Shown one piece after another: positions 53,830 through 64,000 of a stretch of 64,000 bases of DNA. Every line of letters starts with the position of its first letter. Positions within the stretch are counted from its first letter, which is position 1. The notes beneath the pieces are model-generated. The model was not told the DNA's origin. It ran no database searches and saw only the letters and a list, made by a program, of their open reading frames with translations. The stretch spans positions 9,936,001 through 10,000,000 of the forward strand of contig JAWQUS010000002.1 in assembly GCA_036365455.1 (NCBI GenBank), written 5' to 3'. The translations under genes and the position numbers were made by a program. This stretch comes from Macrosoma leucophasiata. Lineage: Eukaryota > Arthropoda > Insecta > Lepidoptera > Hedylidae.

Positions 53830-56620
53830 TGAACAGCGCAAGTGCATCGCGGACCCCCAAGTTCTGATCAACGCGAAATCAGTTTTCCGACACTAGATGC
53901 AGCTCTAATACCAAATTAGACCGTGCGTTGAACAATTTGATAAATAAAACGAGATTTACCACATTGCCTCACGCACGTTGATAAATCGGACGATAACATA
54001 GTTAAAATAGTTCGCATTTGTTTCATACTGGTGAGTTGTAGATTTATCAGTGAGTTTCACGACAAATGAATGTTTGAGCACGGTTGGGGTTTAGTTATTC
54101 TTTAGAATTACAATCAATAATCTCTAGGTCATTAGCTTCAGAAAAATAAATTGAGATTAAATAAAAGAAAAGAAAGAGCAGATAGAACTTTGTGTGGTAA
54201 TGTAGATTCTACAATGGTCACCTACAATCCCATTGTTATTTGTCAGAAGCATAAAATGTTCACTCCTCCAACGATTACATATGATCTGCATTAATCCGTC
54301 TTAACTTTTCTAACTTTAATTTATTCTAAATTGTATAATCTCGACCAAAGAGCAAAGTATCTCTTAAACCGATGTGTAGGTAACCGATCATAATTCTACC
54401 TCTTTACTTTACGTTATAAAATGTATACAAGGCGTAACCTTTACCGGAAAGGCCTCAGCTGAGCAACTATCACTTTCATCGTCCAAACATCCCGAGGTGT
54501 GCATCAGGCCACGATTGCGAAATACCACGCATGTAAAGGCTAGCACACACGCGCGTAAACTTTCGCCTGCGAGACCATTGACCGTGGCTTGACTTTCTAA
54601 ACCATGTCGTAACGTCGGTGATCGCCCCGCCATTGTAATTCACGATACGCCTCGCCGAGACACGCGATGTCATTACTTTTTTTGTAATATTTTCGCAAAT
54701 CCGTAGAAAGTTAAATTACGTTTATTACGTTCTGTGCTGACGTTTCAAGTTATTTGGGTTGTAAATATTTTCTAGGAGATACGCTGACGAAGTTGTAATT
54801 CATGATACAAAAGTAAATAAGAAAGTCAGAACTAGTTTGTTTTGCTTTTACTTTCGTGATGTAAAGTTACTTTACAATTCAAATATCCAAGTCATTGAGC
54901 GTATCCGAGTGTTAGTTAATAATCATTACGTATCTCTTAGAAAATACATAAATAACGCTATAGAAGCCGTAAAAAACCATAAAACGATGGTAGAAGTCGC
55001 TGTAATAAGTATTAAAGTTTTATGAACATGACGTACTTCCTTCCTTCAATGTATGTTGATGTGGTGGCCGCGTTAGCCTAGAGTTGACCTGACCGTGACC
55101 GCGAGATGTCCTAGGTTACCTAGAAAGCGTCCTTGGGCGCGTTGCCAGCGCTCTCCCCTCCCCGGGATGCGAACACAGGAAGTCCCCGATATTGCCAATA
55201 GAGCGCATCAATAGGCATTCAATAATCCACTCGCGTTCCAATTTATTGCCTCGTGCTCGGTTATTGCAATCAAATACGCAAATGTGTTCCTGGCTTTATT
55301 GGCCGTTAGGTTTCTTTTTAATAATGATAGCGATTGCGAATTTTGGTAAATTTTTGTTGGATTGATATTGTTTCGAAACAAAGAGCTATTTTGTTTGTTA
55401 ATTTTTTAAGTCGAAAAACCAACTAAGAATTAGCTCAATGAAATGAGAGTCGTGTCTCAAATACTTATCGGATTTATTCGATTTTAATGCGGCTCGCAAG
55501 ATAAGTTTTAAATACTTATATATTATCTCGACCATCTGCAAGTGACACATGACAATCCCGACACGGTCCCAGGAGTCCGAAAATACACCTATGAGTTGCC
55601 CTCGCCTCACTCAAACTGCCAGCCAAAATTACAGCGTAAGGTATAATACCTTTCAATTGATGTAGCTTACGATTCTTACGACCAAGCAAACAAACAAATA
55701 GCTGATTCACCAATTTAAAACGTCTTTTCTCTTTTTTAAAGTAATTGACGCAAAATAATTTGTCAAGTCGAAGTCAACTTTCGAAAATGCTATGCCGAAG
55801 TCGACATTTCCACCCTCAATACATTATTAAATGTTTCAAGCTCGGTACGGTATGTGAAAAAATGGTAAACAATAGGAATCTTCGTAGCTTTGTCGCGATG
55901 TTCATGACGATTAAAAAATTTTTAATAGGTATGTCCAATCCGATTCTAACAAAACACTTTTTAAAAAGAAACTGTCATGCACAGTATGGCAAAAAATGAA
56001 ATTGCCTATGAGTGTAGATTTTCAAATTAAATTTGAATAAACAGAGACGATACATAAAACAATATTAAAACAATAGAAACACAGGTAAAACTCGCTTCCT
56101 CTATATACTCGTACATATTTACGTTACTATTAGCACGAGTGGGCGAGACACGAAAGTGCAATCAATGAGCAGTGAACACGTAAAAAATAAATCTTGACTA
56201 AATTGATAAGGTATTTTTTTTCTTACATCAGATATTGGCTCAGCTTCTAGTTTCGTTCGGGATAGTCGCGCATGAGTCAGGGTGGCCTTCAGTTCACATA
56301 GTAAAGTGTAAACCAGTGAAACTCTCATACAATTTTATTGGTTCGGCAGCGAACTGACGGCGAGGTCGCACTATGAACAATATATCGTGATAGAAACATT
56401 TCAGTAAATGTCATAGAGCTTACCTACGGTCATTTATAACATTTTTATAAGCTCATTGATTTGAATAGGATTCGTGCCATTCGTTTTGTTAGATTATAAA
56501 ATAAATCTCACTCCACATTTATCTAAAGATTATATCGGAAATAGAGTTAATATTAATATAATTTGTTTATGAAGCGAAATCTTAATCTAATTTAAAAAGC
56601 TTCTTTTCTTATAAAAATTC
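53830..56620. other. Repeat-poor stretch, moderately GC-variable
   Basis: Almost no known repeats. Slightly GC-rich patches at 54,470-54,665 and 55,060-55,200 may be conserved regulatory DNA. TGGTAATGTAGATTCTAC occurs both here (about 54,196) and at about 52,635. No exon is called. Confidence 0.45.
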
Positions 56621-56689
56621 AAATAATGTTACTGAACATTGTGAGCGGAACCCTGAATATAAATAAGAGATGTTTCTGTAATGTTTTCG

Positions 56690-57330
56690 CGGATCCCCGT
56701 GGGTTGGGCGTCGAAATGGAGCATCTATTTGTGGCGCTCGAGGCCCGCGGGCGACATTATTGTAACCGACATACGAACCTTACGCACAGTTACGCACATT
56801 ACCACGGGGAACGTTCATCTCGTGAACCGCTCCGCGTACGTCAGTGGAAACCGAGTAGGACCGGAGTCGGCGCGGCGGCCTAGTTACCGATGCATCTGGT
56901 TACACGCGTTATCTATCGTGCCCGAATCGCTCGCGATCGAACGCTCTCTACGAATCCGTTGCGTTGCGTGCGGACGAAAGCGAGCTCGCACGCAGGCGAA
57001 AGTGATATGCGTGAAATCGGACGAGATGGTGGGGTGAAACAGGTGAGGTGGCAGTGGTGGGTCCGGGCGTCGGACGGGCGGCGGAGTGGCGTTGCGTCAA
57101 CCGGCCGCGGGGCCCCGACGGCGGAGCGGCGTATTTCAAGCCGGCTCGCTGCACCGCTTTGCGAAATCGGCGGTTATGCAAGGCGCGCCGCTGCCAACTC
57201 GCGGCGGCTCCACCGCCGGAAGGAAAAGTGGAACGCGTCGCAGTGGTGCGGCCGCGCGCGCCGCCTCTGCACGCTCCGCGGACAGTGAAGTGCTAGTGTC
57301 GTGTCAGTGCTTCTAGAACGTTGGAATTGT
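56690..57330 (+). promoter_or_regulatory. Strong CpG-rich promoter / first-exon candidate
   Basis: This is the most GC- and CpG-rich stretch of the window after the 2.9-kb block, and it lies in repeat-poor DNA. Arthropod initiator-like TCAGTG motifs occur at 56,841-56,846 and 57,304-57,309. A strong splice donor CAG/GTGAGG is at 57,042/57,043. Open frames run on both strands and are arginine- and alanine-rich, the artefact expected of GC-rich DNA, with no known domain. This fits a 5' UTR exon and core promoter of a developmental-type gene transcribed to the right. The start site and the gene are not identified. Confidence 0.5.
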
Positions 57331-57339
57331 GTTGCGCAA

Positions 57340-60300
57340 GCCTGCGTCCACGGGATTATTTTAAACTAGATAATCGGGCGACCTCGTCGCTCCCACACCC
57401 CCTGTACATACGTTTAGACACGTGCATCCCTGTGACCATCACGTGTACAACTTTTATCATACACCAATCTACCGCATGCAACTTGCAACTTGCATTCCAC
57501 AGTCATCCTTCCCTCCACTCGAGACTACGCTTATTAACAAATCTTCGCTTCGCTTCACACATGGACGTGCATGTACCGCGATACATTCAAACTTTTAGGT
57601 ACAATACAAAAATAACTGCAAAAGAAACCGTTTGCACATATGTTTGAGATAAAAAGCGGATAGATCGATGAGCCTAAACGTTTCAGCGAAACGACCGCAT
57701 AGAGATAATTTACGTTCGCAACGTAACCTCGAGTGCTTTCGTAGAGTCGTTAGAGACGTAAAAATACTATATCAAATGGGATGGTTTCAATTTAATGTGT
57801 TTGCCCAGTTGGCTGTGGAAGTGACGTGAATTCGACAGGGAAAGTATTCGCATGGAACGTGGTTCCCTCGAGTGTGGCCGATGCGATTTGCTGTTGTGAA
57901 GTGACTTGACTCCTTCGTACTTTCAAATGGCCCGCGCTATGCCCGCCGTCCTGCTCGCCCATTACACTAACCGTGCACGCCGCCCATGTATTCAAGGACA
58001 AATTAATAGTGGGCACGATGACAATCAGGCGGACACAATTTATCATGTTCCAGTCCCATGCTCAATTGCACAATGCAGCTTATCTAGCGCATGAGAGCTA
58101 ACAATTATATGTCCTACTTTCTTACTATGTTTGCTCGATTACTTTCGAACTCATGTTGTTTGGGTGACATAACTTTATGCGTTCACTTGGACGGGTACGA
58201 TCTTTGTGAGACTGTTGGAATCTTTAATAGAATTCTGCTAGCTAGTCTTGTGATGTGCAATAGAGGATTGCAAGTAACGTCAGTGGTGCACTGCGCCGGC
58301 GCACGCGTAGGTGGCCTGCATTATTGCTCACTAACTGCACTGAACTGCAATGTTATTTTGTAAGACAAAAGTTTATCAAAGTGAGAATTACTCTCGGTCT
58401 CGCTCTATCAAATGGCGTTTTGCACTTGTTGAAGTAATCACGCGAACAATTCACGAACTTCATTTGGGTGAATAGAATAATCCATCAGTTTGCCCTTCTT
58501 AGCTCTTAATCGATATGCATCTAATACGCCTTCCGGTATAATTAAATGTTTTAGTTGATGGACTGTTCACAAACCATCGAGCAACTTCAAGAGTTAACAT
58601 TTATTTCTTGGGGAATTACCAATGGATGATGTAATGCAACTTCAAATTGCTTCTTACAGTATTCTAAAGTAATGCCTTTTCCAAACTACAAACTAACGTT
58701 CCTTAATGTATATAATCTTTTGATATGAAAATATACTTTAGCATTTTGTCGCAACATTGCAAGACTAACAGATTAACAATAGCGAGACTTTTAATTCATA
58801 CTAACTCATAGTTCCTATTGGCGGATGGAGAGCTATGTCATTCTCTCGGTGAAGCCGGCACAAGGCCGCAAGTATGACCTATTTACGCTCACCTTTGTTT
58901 CACATTGACGCCACGCCATTATAGACTCTAATGACAAGACAATAATTACACACAATTGATGGAAACGTGTATAGTGTGTATACACATTGCAAGCAATCGA
59001 CAAAACGCAAACCTCCACACATCTGTAGTAAAAAATGAACATACAAAACATGTATTTTCTTTATTTTGTCAATTTAATTCAACTAAATGCATAAATTGCA
59101 TTCGAATCGAGTGCGTAATGATTTAAGTAGTTACTTCATAGATAAACCAATCGATATCAAATGCCTATTACTCATACATAGATATTTACTTGCGCGTACG
59201 TCAACAACACACATACGCTTTTATATGATTCAATAAACATAGACACATTACACGTGTCCAATAACATACTCGTTTCCATTTTACCACGATAGATATATTT
59301 TATAAAACAATTAATTTCAATGCAAAATCACATTTAAAATAAATAACTACCTTAATAGTAAAATGCTTACTGAATAAATGCGGGTTATACAGTATGAGAA
59401 TGTATTTTAGAGGAAAAAAATCGACGATTTTCAATAGAAACGCGACATGATAATTCATTATGTGTGCTGGGATTTACCTTGATTTATAAAGTGACATTTT
59501 AAAATGAGCGCACTTCGGAGTATGTGATGCTAAGAAAAAAAAATACACGTCGTAGATATGTATTGCAATGGCGATTACATATTGCTATTGCCTTTTCTTC
59601 TTTTGGTAACAATTTTAACAAAAACCATCCTTTTTGAACACGATTTGGTTCAGCTCAGTTTGGAATGTGCATTAAGAACTACCTAATTGATCTAAAATGG
59701 TTTTTGCTAGTTTTTTATTGCACATAAATACAAATAGTAATATGAAAATATACAATAAAAAGTAGACAAATTCTTTTTTTTTATATTTATATTAGTGCTT
59801 ACAAAGAAATAAACCTGACTGCTTAACTTTAATTACAAGTTTTTCAAACAGTATTCAGATTTAAATAAGTAGGTACGTTAAATACAAACAACGAATTGTA
59901 CGGAAATGGAGCTACTTAAAAGTCTTGCTTTATTGCATTAATTTAAACACTTTCACCGCACTTTCATTTTTGGTATTAACAGAAATTCACAAAGCTTTCG
60001 AAATACACAAAACGCTGAAATCTTATGATCCCACACACGAACACAATAGGCGGTTTAATTATTTGACATTTCATTGCATATCCACTTTTATTAGCTTTGC
60101 CAGATCGTAAGACCCAAATTAACGGATAAAATTCAAATTAAAAAAAAACTTGCTTTTTTAGACTCTTGAGAGAAACAGATATGGTATAAACAAAAAGGAA
60201 AAGGTAAATATTGTTCGTTTGTTTTTGAAATTTATCATTTTCTTGCTGTGCCATAAATACATGTATACAATCTTAAATACATGTTGTTTGGCATTTCGTG

Positions 60301-60660
60301 CAAAGCCCAAATGGAGGGCATTTGGATATTTACATAGTGTTGCGGAAAAATATTTTCGAACCTCGACTATTCGACGACCCTACGTACGATTCAACACGTA
60401 CTCTACATAGAGTTCTTTTGCAATGCAAATTTAAACGTGCTCACCATTTGCACTTTCGTTTTATAGGCTGCATGTATGTTATACAACAACCTCTAATGTC
60501 AATCAAATACGACAGTGTGTTTATTATTAATCAAATTATTGTGCCCAAATTGATGTATTATCCAGTATTACATGACACACATCCTTAATGCTTCGATAAC
60601 TTCTCTAACCAGCATTACTACATCTAAACATATCATACTAACGCACAAATTCAAGTTAGA
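57340..60660. other. Repeat-poor stretch after the CpG-rich segment
   Basis: No transposon or coding exon is recognised. A TCAGTGGTG initiator-like motif lies in a GC-richer patch (58,270-58,320). This would be intron if the 57-kb first exon is real. Confidence 0.45.
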
Positions 60661-60689
60661 TTCATACAACAAGTAGAGACTCTAGTGAA

Positions 60690-60905
60690 GTTTACGGCAA
60701 AGACGTTCCGTTGTGCACAGACGGTCTAGTGATGCGCCACTGTCACGTGAACTCGATATCGACGTTTTGCTTACGTCCCGGGGAACGTGCCAGGAGTGCG
60801 TTTGCAAAGCGCGCTGCAAGTTTGCGTTTTGGCAAAGTTGACACTGTAAATGCACTATCTGGTACGACACCCCGGGTCGTGTATCGACGCTTCTCATCTG
60901 CGGAA
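60690..60905. promoter_or_regulatory. GC-enriched conserved-looking segment
   Basis: It contains the E-box CACGTG (about 60,745), CCCGGGGAACG, and the short hairpin ACGAC-ACCCCGG-GTCGT (about 60,863). Frames on both strands are open but unrecognised. It could be an alternative first exon or an enhancer. Confidence 0.3.
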
Positions 60906-61534
60906 TACAACAACTACTAGTTCTTGTGAACTGTTATGAACATTAGTGCCCAGTTTATATCTTGTTTATTATAATTTGCTCGTAGTTTGTTTACTTATTT
61001 TTATTATATGTTCAACTGTATGTGTTATGAAGCGCAACATGAGATATTTCGACTATTCCACTTTTCAGGTAATGTTTTGTTTTTTAATGTTATTTATTAT
61101 GAATCGGAAAATCTCATATCATGTACCAGCCTATATTTTTTATTTTATGCTTGTATCGTCATTACTTTTATTATTACTCCAATGTCTTTCTCGTCTTGTT
61201 TATCAGAACTACTTACTTGTATTACCGATTATTTAAGTAGTAAAATCCATATCAATCTTTGTTTAGTTTTAATTTCAATATTTACATGTTATAATATTTT
61301 TCACTATTTATGATATCTGAATGTTTATTTTGCTTGTTTTATTACAGTGTCTTCGTAGTTTACTTTTTGTTTTATTTATGGGCCAGTTACAGAACACTTT
61401 AAACAGTGCATCAAAAACTGCTGTATCCGCATATCATTTTGCAAACTTATGGCAGATACTTACTAAAGAGTATGACAAACTATCGTGCTATTTATTGTGC
61501 TAGCAAACAAAGGTATTCATAACGCTATGAGGCC

Positions 61535-61617
61535 ATTGTGGACGCAGTTCCCTCGTTTAACCTTCACCGGTTAATTATCGTTAGCTCTCGCCACTAACGT
61601 GCTTCACTGTCCACAAT
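61535..61617. ncRNA. Three-stem structured segment (possible RNA)
   Basis: The outer stem ATTGTGGAC (61,535-61,543) with GTCCACAAT (61,609-61,617) closes two inner stems: TTAACC-TTCACC-GGTTAA (61,557-61,574) and CGTTAG-CTCTCGCCA-CTAACG (61,579-61,599). All three are perfect. The 83-nt multi-branch fold is compact and GC-richer than its flanks. It is not a tRNA because no box B or TTCRA loop is present. It could be a structured RNA, a MITE core or chance. Confidence 0.35.
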
Positions 61618-61629
61618 AGCTCGCTACAT

Positions 61630-62325
61630 TTTGTTTTAAGTATCAAGAAATACGTTTTATTACTTAGGTATTTTAATTAAACAAATAATGTAGCATATAA
61701 TTAAACAAATAATATAACATCTCATCTCAAAGAACACAACTGATTTAGATTAGATCTGTTAGAACACATCTTATTAGAAAATCGTAGTCTTTTCTTAAGA
61801 TACTGATCATGCAATATTATAATAGATACCATATTTATGAGATATACATTTAACTAACAAGTAGCTAAAGATACCTTATCTTATATCTCGCGTACCTATC
61901 TTGTTATAGGGGACTCACCGACAATAACCTTGAATATTAAATTGTAAGCATAATTAATTCAAATCATATCGGGCATAAATTATCAACAGTCCTACGGTGG
62001 CTGATGTGAATCAAGAATAACCCATTGGCACAAATATCACATAGCAGATATATTTGACAGCTGACATCTAAGCTCGAGAGATGGAGACAGCAAAATATTA
62101 GAACCACGATATAATTAGAAGCACGTTGTTATACCAAAAAACAATGTTGTTCCTTCAATGTATATCTAGACTCGGACTATTCTTGGATGGCCTTGAGAGT
62201 ATTGCTCACCGCAAGCTATTAAATATAGGAAAGGATGTTAGGTGCATGAAAGTACCGAGTGTTCATAATTTGTTGACACGTCGTAATGTAAGTATCGTAA
62301 TAAATATCAGTCTATATCGAGTATA
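61630..62325. other. AT-rich stretch without recognised features
   Basis: Two near-identical AATTAAACAAATAATRTARC-type direct repeats occur near 61,675-61,720; otherwise nothing is recognised. Confidence 0.5.
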
Positions 62326-62332
62326 ATGGCAA

Positions 62333-62510
62333 CCCATTATACGTCCCACTGCTGGGCACGAGTCTCTCCCCTTTTTTTAGGGGGAGGCCTGGAGCTTACT
62401 CCACCACGCTGCTCCAATGCGGATTGGTGGAGGTGGGTGGGTTAGTATCGGATGTTTTCAAACCGCCCATAAGAGCTCCGACAAGGTCTAACGACTGCTA
62501 TCTATCCCTA
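62333..62510 (-). mobile_element. SINE-B 3' half
   Basis: On the minus strand it reads from AGTCGTTAGACCTTGTCGG through TTTGAAAACATCCGA and GCTCCAGGCCTCCCCCT to CCCAGCAGTGGGACGTATAA and GGGTTGCCATTAT. Head missing. Confidence 0.8.
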
Positions 62511-62514
62511 TATA

Positions 62515-63180
62515 TATCTCGTATATTGAGTACTTAACCTAGATAATAAATAAGTATAGTAATAGTAATATAAGTATAAGTAAGTCAATATAATCGATAT
62601 CACATATGAAATTGTGTCATGCAACACTACTCCCTCGGGACAATAATTTCGAAATTAACCTTTATACGCACATTTAAAAAAAATAATTTATTTATCAAAC
62701 TATTAGGTATCCAATGAGATACAATGATAAGATATAAATTTAAAGTTAGTTAAAATGATATAAAATCCACACTTACAATCAATTTCCTTCAATTAGAATT
62801 CTGTTTGCTTTTTACGCTCCAATAAACTACAATTCACTTCTCAACGTTACCTACCAATAAAGATTCACTCGTCAGTTCTAGAAATTGCATTTACGACTAA
62901 TAAAATAGATGTGCTCTTTTTAACCTAACAATCGTTTTCAGATTTTATTTTTTAATCTCATACCGCCGATTAAAAAGCAGGAAGATTATCATTTTTACTT
63001 TCATATGCGGTGTCTAAGTTACGACAAGATATATTCATAAAACTTTTTAGGTCAAAAGGAGTGTATATTTATTTATTGTAGAACTGCAATGCCGAAGTTT
63101 TTTTATAGGATAAAGTTTTAGTCGGACAGGTCACTGTTATTAGATGTAAGAAAAACAAATCTTTATTTTAGATATCAATC
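62515..63180. other. AT-rich stretch without recognised features
   Basis: No frame, RNA or repeat recognised. Confidence 0.5.
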
Positions 63181-63183
63181 TAG

Positions 63184-63341
63184 AAGTGATTATTTGCTAG
63201 TCTCTATAAAATACCCACTATCAGCCACAACTCTACATGACTCTTCAATGACATTCATTCATGTCTTGTATGAATGTCATTGAAGAGTCATGTAGAGTTG
63301 TGGCTGATAGTGGGTTTATAGAGACTAGCAAATAATCACTT
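63184..63341. repeat. Near-perfect 72-bp hairpin
   Basis: 63,184-63,258 and 63,270-63,341 are reverse complements apart from one 3-base indel, around an 11-nt loop. The arm begins AAGTGATTATTTGCTAGTCT. No terminal duplication is visible. Confidence 0.9.
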
Positions 63342-63551
63342 TGTACGAGCAGTCAGCAACAAACGTTAAAATAAGCAAGAGGATTAGAGAGATAGACCAT
63401 TTAAAAAAAGAAAAATCTCAGTGAATATAGTAGACATCTACACTAACTACTTGCCAGAAACTGACTTCAGCTACGGTGAAAAACTAAAGAAAATGGCCTC
63501 CTGCATGTAGTTGTATACATTTTGCGAAAACAAAGTAAAGGTAGAAAGACT

Positions 63552-63703
63552 CTAAGCCTGGGTTGCACCACGATATTTGTTAAAGTTAAAATTAATGTAA
63601 CTTTTCTCATCCTTCTCTACTTTAAAGAAATCTGTTAGAGTTAGAGAAGGACGTGAAATTTTACAGTATCTTTAATAAATATCGTGGTGCAACCCAGACT
63701 AAG
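63552..63703. mobile_element. MITE with GGGTTGCACCACGATAT ends
   Basis: CTGGGTTGCACCACGATATT at the left is mirrored by AATATCGTGGTGCAACCCAG at the right. GTTAAAG/CTTTAAT and an inner TCATCCTTCTCTA / TTAGAGAAGGACG pair extend the fold. About 150 bp, non-coding, a common lepidopteran type. Confidence 0.8.
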
Positions 63704-63840
63704 TAGGTACCTAGTTGTCTATTCGTACACATTATTCACACATACAACAGGTCATTTTCTTAAGTTTTTCATCTTTATCATTGAGTCTACTCCACTAAGC
63801 AAATATCTAAAGTAAAGATTATAGTAAGTTATCAATGCAA

Positions 63841-63957
63841 CTGGTGTCAGAGTGACAGTGTCGGAGTTCGAGGGCGTAGGCACCACTGTGTTGCCTAATT
63901 TATCTGCTACCAAATGGTAGTGTTCAGCAATAGTGCTGAACACTACCGTTTCGTGTA
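63841..63957 (+). repeat. Rep-A 5' part ending in a snap-back hairpin
   Basis: The 5' region of Rep-A (GTGTCGGAGTTCGAGGGCG, CTACCAAATGGTAGTGTTCAGC) runs to 63,929. GGTAGTGTTCAGCA (63,916-63,929) is then repeated as its exact reverse complement at 63,934-63,947 after a 4-nt loop. The rest of the family sequence is absent. Confidence 0.8.
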
Positions 63958-64000
63958 CCAACACTAGGTATCCAAGTGTTCCAGTTAGAGGGTGGGTATA

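Noticed and set aside
56681..57316. Frames of 76-132 codons in the CpG-rich segment
   Set aside because: They overlap on both strands in several frames and are arginine/alanine-rich, as random GC-rich DNA gives; treated as promoter/5' UTR.
60946..61503. Several 60-108-codon hydrophobic frames
   Set aside because: Phenylalanine- and leucine-rich translation is expected from T-rich DNA; there is no start context, splice context or family signature.

Overview
This window is AT-rich, intron- or intergene-like animal DNA, and its repeats point to a lepidopteran insect. The pointers are RTE-type LINE 3' ends with a GTCCAGCAGTGGACGTC block and (GAT)n tail, a CR1/Daphne-like LINE with an (ATTC)n tail, non-autonomous Helitrons with TC...CTAG ends, several tRNA-derived SINEs, and foldback MITEs. 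No complete host protein-coding gene is visible. Most open frames of 60-150 codons are chance frames or fall inside repeats.

Layout. 0-13 kb: nested interspersed repeats, a GC-rich unclassified block (2.89-3.60 kb), two small CpG-rich segments (5.86-5.99 and 10.59-10.75 kb) and a LINE RNase H remnant split by a SINE. 13-17 kb: Helitron territory with a head-to-tail Helitron pair, then a 42-bp microexon-like segment with near-ideal splice signals (16,973-17,014, + strand). 21.4-23.0 kb: an inverted pair of Helitron-like copies that carry tRNA-like hairpins. 25-35 kb: foldback elements, a 311-bp near-perfect palindrome (33.1-33.8 kb), a tRNA-headed SINE and a LINE C-terminus. 38-49 kb: the densest transposon graveyard, with a reverse transcriptase pseudogene, an inverted pair of RTE 3' ends sharing one 5' breakpoint, MITE-in-MITE, and a repeat nested in its own family. 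52.8-61 kb: few recognisable repeats, with several CpG-rich stretches. The strongest (56.7-57.3 kb) has initiator-like TCAGT motifs and a strong splice donor, and looks like the promoter and first exon of a large gene. 61.5-64 kb: a multi-stem structured element, a 72-bp hairpin and more MITEs.

The most frequent repeat is a family of about 290 bp called Rep-A here. Its + orientation begins TGGTAGAGCTCC, forms a GAGCTCC/GGAGCTC hairpin and ends in an A-rich tail. It occurs at least 15 times and serves as an internal marker for nested insertions. SINE-B is the tRNA-headed SINE whose best copy is at 11.8 kb.

The host content that can be argued is therefore small: one microexon and one or more CpG-rich promoter or first-exon candidates, both on the + strand. 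They may belong to one long-intron gene. The rest is transposon biology, with repeated signs of foldback or snap-back DNA formation. All alignments were made by eye; family names are from recognition, not from a search.
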